Positions 17,201 through 20,590 of a stretch of DNA of 20,590 nt are shown piece after piece. The DNA is from Pedobacter sp. UBA1654. Lineage in GTDB: Bacteria; Bacteroidota; Bacteroidia; Sphingobacteriales; Sphingobacteriaceae. Position numbers and translations under genes: made by a program. The notes beneath the pieces were generated by a model, which was given only the letters and a program-made list of their open reading frames with translations, was not told where the DNA came from and searched no databases. Each line of letters begins with the position of its first letter. The stretch's first letter is position 1. The stretch spans positions 11,476 through 32,065 of the forward strand of contig DCLG01000045.1 in assembly GCA_002320935.1 (NCBI GenBank), written 5' to 3'.

Positions 17201-17368
17201 GTTTTTGTAACCGGTACAGATCTATTCCTGATCACCAATTATTCAGGTCTTGATCCTGTTGTAAATGGAAACACTGCAGCAGTAGGTGGTTCAGGTTCTG
17301 CCGGAGTAGATTATGGTAACTTCCCGATGCCAATCGGAATGAACTTCGGAATTAAAATTGGCATGTAA
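14261..17368 (+). CDS. SusC/RagA-family TonB-dependent outer-membrane transporter
   Basis: A 1035-residue outer-membrane transporter that should pair with the SusD-like protein encoded 17 nt downstream to import a glycan or other large nutrient using TonB energy. A signal peptide spans about 1-22 (LLTTHAVAQQ). A carboxypeptidase-regulatory-like domain follows (about 24-98; GKVTSTDGQPIPGVSVKVKG). The LNEVLITALG segment (100-109) is the region preceding the plug and serves as the usual SusC signature. The plug (about 118-235) includes TIRGVSSISGSNQPLFVVDG and ends with AAANGAIVITTKRG-like sequence ALYGIDAANGAIVITTKRG. The rest is a beta barrel with the conserved GLKPEFAKSYEFGTE motif. The substrate cannot be read from the sequence; the nearby amino-sugar genes hint at GlcNAc-containing material. 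No sigma/anti-sigma pair or hybrid two-component regulator accompanies it, and no perfect TAnnTTTG element was found upstream. Confidence 0.95.
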   Translation: MKKKLLMFLWGIMLLTTHAVAQQINVTGKVTSTDGQPIPGVSVKVKGAQAGTQTNTSGVYTISAANGAVLSFSYIGMTPQEKTVTGNTINVVLADDAQGLNEVLITALGQQVSKRSLGTAQQAVKGAEIANTQRENFINALQGRVAGVEVNNSSGVPGASSSITIRGVSSISGSNQPLFVVDGLPIDNKTLSTSAFTSDKSSSTGLFNRGVDFTNRAADINPEDIESLTVLKGPEAAALYGIDAANGAIVITTKRGKAGVGSVNYSNSFRVETVRSQPEIQHKYGIGTAGQTGVVTSLAGSYPSFGPEFPAGTQLFDNVSEFFQQGFTQKHNLSFDGGSEKVNYRISTSYVDQQGVVPGTNYERFNITGASQGTVNEWLKTDLSMQYSYSNNDQAFKGNGGPLLGLLVWPQTDDARNYLTPAGTRRKLSLPGFPSGTQSEIDNPYFNVNKNKINSKVNRIVTNFGLTVTPFSWVNINSKIGIDAYTSQNMILRHPESASGFSRGGLLDVANDVTRNLSMQNLINFTKQKLGENWTFDATLGNAIQDARSNIDAGSGENFLDPNFVSLNNTATRLNSTTISQRRLVSFFGRATFGYKDYLYLTATGRNDLTSTIPVESYSFFYPSLSGSFVFTDVPAFSGLKKFFTSGKLRAAYAQVGKDAKPYAYRPVLENKLTVGGGYGYGFTGPNPGLKPEFAKSYEFGTELAFLNNRLGIDVAVYRKETKDQIVNDIRGSYATGYILLNLNGGVTRNEGVEISVRARPIERPGFSWDILANFEHAKGTVVALPNDLPESYVSDTWLYGNVRNGNTPGESTRSLTGLFYLRNNNGDILINPSSGLPIRSTTFISGGYDRQPDFSLGITNSFTFKDFSLSFLIDTRKGGDVLNATEHYLTTQGLSTRTLDRNTPRIVKGVYQDGRENTSNPTQNTIVVNPYLQNSFYTATSEEQFIEKDINWIRLKDVTLSYRLPSRLLQKQKFFKSASVFVTGTDLFLITNYSGLDPVVNGNTAAVGGSGSAGVDYGNFPMPIGMNFGIKIGM

Positions 17369-17385
17369 TCTTAATTGAAATCAAC

Positions 17386-18948
17386 ATGAAGAAATTATAT
17401 ATCACCTTCCTTACTGCCGCAGTCATGCTTGCAGGCAGTGGATGTAAAAAATATTTGGATGTTAATACCAATCCAAATGCACCAGAAATGGTGACACCAA
17501 ACCTTTATCTGTCCCCAATGTTGCACTGGATGGCAACCGGGCCGCAGTATGATGCGCGCTTCATAAACCGATATACTCAAAATCTTACACTTACAACCGT
17601 AAACAGCACCTGGGACAGGATGGGTTATGATCCATCATCTGATAACGGCGGAGAGTTGTTCCGGGATGTATATTGGACCTTCGGCCAGAACCTGGTAGAC
17701 ATGATGACCAAGGCAGAGGCAGAAGAGCGCTGGGACCTGCTGGGTGTGGGTTATATCCTGAAAGCATGGGGCTGGCAGGTGTTAACCGACGTACATGGCG
17801 AGATCATCGTGAAAGAAGCGATAGATCCGACGAAAAATGTCTTTAACTATGATACTCAGGAGTATACTTATGAAGAGGTAAGACGTTTACTTCAACTTGC
17901 CATCACCAATCTGGAAAGAACAGATGGCGCAGTTGATGCTGCATTCCTCGGCAAAACAGATCTGATCTATAAAGGTGACCGTAGCAAATGGCTGAAGTTT
18001 GCATATGGTTTGCTGGCAATGAACTTAAACCATTATAGCAACAAAGCTGCTTACAATCCTGACGAGGTTATCGCCGCTGTAGATAAGTCTTTTGCTAATA
18101 ATAATGATGATGCACTACTGGGCTATACTGGTGTGTCTAACGATGACAGGAACTTCTTAGGCCCCACAAGAGAAAACTTCACTGCTTACAGGCAAACCAC
18201 TTTCATCGTGAACCTTATGAATGGCACAGAGTTTTCTGGCGTTGTGGATCCACGTATGACCAGGATGCTCTCACCAGCGCCGGACAGCGTGTACAGAGGT
18301 TTAGAACCAACATTTGGCATAGGAGGTTTGACAGCAAACCAGACACCAAACAACATCTGGGGCTATCCGGCAGTAATTTCAATTGGTACGCCAACAAGAT
18401 ACCTGTTTGATGATAAGAGTAAGGTTCCAGTAATGACCTATTCGCAGTTGCAGTTTATCAAAGCTGAAGCAGCTTACAAGAAAGGGGATAAAGAAACGGC
18501 TTTAACAGCTTATAGAAACGGTGTTTCTTCCCATATCGACTTTGTTAATGCAAGGAACCGAGATGCGAATCAAACGCCTAGTCAAATCAGCAATGCAGAA
18601 AAAGACGCATTCCTTGCCAATCCGGCAATCGTACCTGCAGCTGCAGACCTGACCTTGTCGCACATAATGGAGCAAAAATACATTGCCCAGTGGGGATGGG
18701 GTGCTTTGGAGCAATGGATGGATTTGAGAAGATACCATTATACCGATGCAGACCCAGCAACAGGGGACCAGGTATTCGGCGGCTTTGTGATCCCGGTGAA
18801 TCTTTTCCCTGACAATGCAAACAAGCCTGTTTACCGTATCAGACCGCGTTATAACTCTGAGTATGTATGGAACCGTGCAAGCCTTGAGAAAATCGGCGGT
18901 TTAGCACTGGATTATCATACCAAAGAAATGTGGATCACTCAACCTTAA
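17386..18948 (+). CDS. SusD/RagB-family substrate-binding lipoprotein
   Basis: A 520-residue lipoprotein, partner of the SusC-like transporter encoded upstream. The signal peptide ends in a lipobox AGSGC with Cys20 as the lipid-modified residue, followed by KKYLDVNTNPNAP, the classic start of mature SusD proteins. The helical TPR-like scaffold is suggested by EERWDLLGVGYILKAWGWQVLTD near 110-135 and KAEAAYKKGDKETALTAYRNG near 357-377. The C-terminal part has QKYIAQWGWGALEQWMDLRR (about 428-447) and RIRPRYNSEY, which are usual for the SusD-like_2 type. It acts at the cell surface as the lid of the SusC barrel. Spacing to the next gene is 9 nt, so all three genes are one operon. Ligand unknown. 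Confidence 0.94.
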   Translation: MKKLYITFLTAAVMLAGSGCKKYLDVNTNPNAPEMVTPNLYLSPMLHWMATGPQYDARFINRYTQNLTLTTVNSTWDRMGYDPSSDNGGELFRDVYWTFGQNLVDMMTKAEAEERWDLLGVGYILKAWGWQVLTDVHGEIIVKEAIDPTKNVFNYDTQEYTYEEVRRLLQLAITNLERTDGAVDAAFLGKTDLIYKGDRSKWLKFAYGLLAMNLNHYSNKAAYNPDEVIAAVDKSFANNNDDALLGYTGVSNDDRNFLGPTRENFTAYRQTTFIVNLMNGTEFSGVVDPRMTRMLSPAPDSVYRGLEPTFGIGGLTANQTPNNIWGYPAVISIGTPTRYLFDDKSKVPVMTYSQLQFIKAEAAYKKGDKETALTAYRNGVSSHIDFVNARNRDANQTPSQISNAEKDAFLANPAIVPAAADLTLSHIMEQKYIAQWGWGALEQWMDLRRYHYTDADPATGDQVFGGFVIPVNLFPDNANKPVYRIRPRYNSEYVWNRASLEKIGGLALDYHTKEMWITQP

Positions 18949-18957
18949 TTACGAATC

Positions 18958-19755
18958 ATGAAGAAAATAAATATAATCACAGCACTACTACTCCTGGCCA
19001 CCATATTCGTCTCTTGTGAGAAGGACGGCGTTCATGAGATAGAAACAACTCCAACAGATGCTGGCGCTCAAATTAAGTTTTTCAACTTCGGTGTTGCTGC
19101 GCCATCTATGAACTTTTATGCCAATGACCAAAAGGTAACGGCAACACTTAGCGGAAGCGGAGCAGAAGCAGTTGCAGGGGTTAACTACGGAAGCGTATTC
19201 CCGGTAACCAACTATGCATTATTACCTGGGGGCAATTATACCTTTAAGGGTATCCTTTCATCCACAGCAACAGTAGATCCGAATGTTGTGGTAACCAACA
19301 TACCAGGTAATCTGGATAATGGAAAGTTCTATTCATTGTATACCAGCGGTTTTTACAATGCAACCACGAAAACGGTGGATGGATTTATTGTAGAGGACAT
19401 CATTCCTGCTGCAAGTGCAACAAACGCGCATGTCCGGTTTGTAAACACGATTGCTAATGCAACTTCAGCCTTTGATCTGGTTGCTAAAAACACAACCACT
19501 GCTGCGGAGATCGTTATCGCAACAAACATTGGTTACAAGGGCGTGTCGACCTTTACGGAAGTTCCGAATGGCGTCTACGAAGTATATGCCAGGTATCCGG
19601 GTAACTCAGAAAATGTGATCAGCAGGACAGGAACCTCACAAGTATCTTTCATTGCTGGAAGAACTTATACCATCAGTTCAAGAGGAGATATGACCGTAAC
19701 GGGCGCAGCAGCGATCAACAGGCCGTTCCTTGACAATACGTCAAACAGACCATAA
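18958..19755 (+). CDS. lipoprotein with two DUF4397-like repeats, SusCD accessory
   Basis: A 265-residue lipoprotein: hydrophobic signal, then FVSC with Cys20 and EKDG behind it. An acidic/charged stretch right after the Cys resembles surface-export signals of Bacteroidota lipoproteins, so it is probably surface exposed. The mature part has two similar beta-rich units, about 36-105 (AQIKFFNFGVAAPSMNFY ... LLPGGNYTFKG) and about 158-240 (AHVRFVNTIANATSAFDLV ... EVPNGVYEVYARYPG). Both follow the DUF4397 pattern of an x-[VI]-[RK]-[FV]-x-N start and a glycine/asparagine turn before the closing strand. It is the third gene of the susC-susD operon and is followed by a strong terminator. A role as a surface glycan-binding or accessory protein is inferred from position only. 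Confidence 0.85.
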   Translation: MKKINIITALLLLATIFVSCEKDGVHEIETTPTDAGAQIKFFNFGVAAPSMNFYANDQKVTATLSGSGAEAVAGVNYGSVFPVTNYALLPGGNYTFKGILSSTATVDPNVVVTNIPGNLDNGKFYSLYTSGFYNATTKTVDGFIVEDIIPAASATNAHVRFVNTIANATSAFDLVAKNTTTAAEIVIATNIGYKGVSTFTEVPNGVYEVYARYPGNSENVISRTGTSQVSFIAGRTYTISSRGDMTVTGAAAINRPFLDNTSNRP

Positions 19756-19771
19756 CCTGTTTGATAAAAGT

Positions 19772-19799
19772 AAAGCCCACACTTTTCGGTGTGGGCTTT
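19772..19799 (+). terminator. intrinsic terminator of the susC-susD operon
   Basis: AAAGCCCACAC (19772-19782) and GTGTGGGCTTT (19789-19799) form a perfect 11-bp stem around a 6-nt loop TTTTCG, followed by a T-rich run. It lies 16 nt after the DUF4397 stop. It is the only strong stem-plus-T-tract structure I found in the window. Confidence 0.92.
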
Positions 19800-19826
19800 T
19801 ATTATTTATATATTTTTATACTTTTG
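19797..19826 (+). promoter_or_regulatory. promoter for the 71-residue gene, overlapping the terminator tail
   Basis: TACTTTTG at 19819-19826 is a perfect TAnnTTTG -7 element, identical to the one before the GHL10 gene. The -33 position falls on the TTTT at 19797-19800, which is the 3' side of the terminator stem. Start of transcription near 19833 would give a leader of about 10 nt. Confidence 0.55.
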
Positions 19827-19842
19827 ATAAAAAGATCTCGAT

Positions 19843-20058
19843 ATGGCAAGCTTTACACTTACGACCGATACCGCTGAAAAAGTTAAATTGAAATTCCTGA
19901 GAAAGTACAGAGACTTAGCGCAGAAAGATCTACCTTTTAAACCAGGCCATGAAGATCAGCTGGTAGAACAACTTATGGAACTCGTTAAACGCGATCGCCG
20001 CTACGTGGAGTTTACCATTCAGAAGGCCCTTGCTGATCCGGACGGGAACAGGCTGTAG
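19843..20058 (+). CDS. small charged protein of unknown function (71 residues)
   Basis: I do not recognise this 71-residue protein. It has no signal peptide, membrane segment or cysteine. It is rich in Lys, Arg, Asp and Glu and should be mostly helical: TAEKVKLKFLRKYRDLAQ (about 10-27), HEDQLVEQLMELVKRDRRYV (36-55) and EFTIQKALADP (56-66). A perfect -7 promoter element 16 nt upstream of the ATG and the strong terminator of the previous operon before it support independent expression. The stop lies 2 nt from the stop of the convergent ferredoxin gene. The intact frame, its own promoter and the tight fit between neighbours make it a credible gene; a small cytosolic helical protein is all that can be said. 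Confidence 0.75.
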   Translation: MASFTLTTDTAEKVKLKFLRKYRDLAQKDLPFKPGHEDQLVEQLMELVKRDRRYVEFTIQKALADPDGNRL

Positions 20059-20060
20059 GC

Positions 20061-20387
20061 CTAAGTTCCGTGCAGCTTAACCACTAATCCGTCCATTGCC
20101 GGATTAAGCTTTAACTGGCAGGCTAATCTGGAATTTGGCAGCAAATCAGGAAGCGTATCCAGCATTGCATACTCGTCATCCGACATTTCGTTCAACTTTT
20201 CTTCGCCTTCAAGCACATCCACACAGCAGGTGGCACAAAGTGCCATTCCACCACAGGTGGCTAAAATATCGTATTCAGAAGCTTTAAGAAACTCCATTAA
20301 ACTTAAACCCATATCCACGGGCGCCTCTAGGGCTGTTATCGATCCATCTGGATTCTGAACGCTTACGGTAATGTTATTTTCTTCCAT
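20061..20387 (-). CDS. 2Fe-2S ferredoxin
   Basis: A ferredoxin of the adrenodoxin/plant-type fold. From the ATG at 20385-20387 it has 108 residues; a GTG at 20405 would add six residues and overlap the upstream gene, so the ATG is preferred. The cluster ligands are Cys45, Cys51, Cys54 and Cys90: C-x5-C-x2-C then 35 residues to the last Cys (SRLACQLKL). The spacing is that of the adrenodoxin-like group rather than the C-x4-C plant type. An extra Cys55 sits directly beside a ligand. GDI/L-type acidic helix EEKLNEMSDDEYAMLD (62-77) is the usual partner-docking region. The gene starts 1 nt after the stop of a ferredoxin-NADP reductase-like gene, so the two are probably redox partners made from one transcript. 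Confidence 0.92.
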   Translation of the reverse strand: MEENNITVSVQNPDGSITALEAPVDMGLSLMEFLKASEYDILATCGGMALCATCCVDVLEGEEKLNEMSDDEYAMLDTLPDLLPNSRLACQLKLNPAMDGLVVKLHGT

Positions 20388-20388
20388 A

Positions 20389-20590
20389 TTAGAACTCTGA
20401 TACACCGTTTACAGTAGTGTATTTCATGGTATATTTAATGCCTGGATTCATGTACTGGTATGCACTGTGGCTCATTAATGCTGCTTCGTGGAAACCACAT
20501 AGAATCAGTTTAAGCTTGTTTTTATAGGTGTTGATGTCACCAATCGCATAGATGCCCGGGATGTTGGTAGAGTAGTCGTCCGTATTCACC
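20389..20590 (-). CDS. 3' end of a YumC-type ferredoxin-NADP reductase (partial)
   Basis: The frame is open at the right window edge and ends at a TAA (20391-20389), giving the last 67 or so residues of a larger protein. The GIYAIGDINTYKNKLKLI segment is the FAD-binding C-terminal motif of thioredoxin-reductase-like ferredoxin-NADP(+) reductases (YumC type), in which the second Asp of the GD motif contacts the flavin and the K-L-K-L-I run with the following GFHEA is characteristic. True thioredoxin reductases usually have a different sequence after GD. The immediate downstream ferredoxin gene supports the assignment. N-terminal FAD- and NADPH-binding Rossmann motifs lie outside the window. 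Confidence 0.85.
   Translation of the reverse strand, partial: VNTDDYSTNIPGIYAIGDINTYKNKLKLILCGFHEAALMSHSAYQYMNPGIKYTMKYTTVNGVSEF

Noticed and set aside
14031..19755. Classical polysaccharide utilisation locus with ECF sigma/anti-sigma or hybrid two-component regulator
   Set aside because: No such regulator gene and no glycoside hydrolase gene occur in the susCD operon itself; only the GHL10 gene, on the far side of the nag cluster, could contribute.
20388..20405. GTG-initiated six-residue extension of the ferredoxin
   Set aside because: It would overlap the upstream reductase gene by 17 nt, while an ATG lies just after that gene's stop.
1..20590. Mobile elements, CRISPR arrays, toxin-antitoxin or anti-phage systems
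   Set aside because: No transposase, integrase, regularly spaced repeats, terminal inverted repeats or nuclease/toxin domains were seen; gene content looks like ordinary chromosome with one nutrient-uptake region.

Overview
The window looks like chromosomal DNA of a Bacteroidota bacterium, most likely a Sphingobacteriaceae/Pedobacter relative. The evidence is a SusC/SusD pair, lipoprotein signals of the CK/CE type, perfect TAnnTTTG-type -7 promoter elements, little Shine-Dalgarno signal, the futalosine menaquinone pathway, a NagB-PIG-L fusion typical of the phylum and an HGSNAT/NagX-type acetyltransferase. This is inference from protein content. No rRNA, tRNA, CRISPR array, insertion sequence or phage gene was seen, and no gene-free stretch exceeds 300 bases.

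Layout. (1) Positions 1-203 hold the 3' end of an unknown gene, running head-on into mqnB-mqnD (minus strand, 1719-207; two futalosine-pathway enzymes). (2) A divergent promoter at about 1740-1767 starts a plus-strand cluster: PTPS/QueD-family enzyme, folE, fabD and a 1236-residue NtrY-like membrane histidine kinase (1785-7470). (3) A minus-strand gene for a membrane-anchored coiled-coil protein (8382-7474) ends 3 nt from the kinase gene. (4) A secreted GHL10 glycoside hydrolase with a fibronectin-III-like domain (8578-10254) runs head-on into, and overlaps by 144 nt, the last gene of a minus-strand amino-sugar cluster: deoR-type regulator, nagB-PIG-L fusion and nagX-like acetyltransferase (14030-10111). 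(5) A 230-bp divergent region rich in repeats (14031-14260) precedes a plus-strand operon: SusC, SusD and a lipoprotein with two DUF4397-like repeats (14261-19755), closed by the only strong intrinsic terminator seen (19772-19799). (6) A 71-residue unknown protein follows, then a minus-strand pair: 2Fe-2S ferredoxin and the 3' end of a YumC-type ferredoxin-NADP reductase.

How the genes may work together. The centre (8578-19755) reads as an amino-sugar or glycan-scavenging neighbourhood: outer-membrane uptake (SusCD plus accessory lipoprotein), a periplasmic or surface hydrolase of a family that includes the denuded-peptidoglycan hydrolase DigH, transmembrane acetylation of glucosamine ends (NagX-like), and cytoplasmic deacetylation/deamination (fusion enzyme) under a DeoR-type sugar-phosphate-sensing repressor. 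The individual families are recognisable; that they form one pathway is inference.

The most unusual structural features are the 144-nt codon-aligned antisense coding overlap between the GHL10 and nagX genes, the recurring pattern that every convergent gene pair is separated by only 2-3 nt or overlaps, and the repeat-rich region in front of susC.
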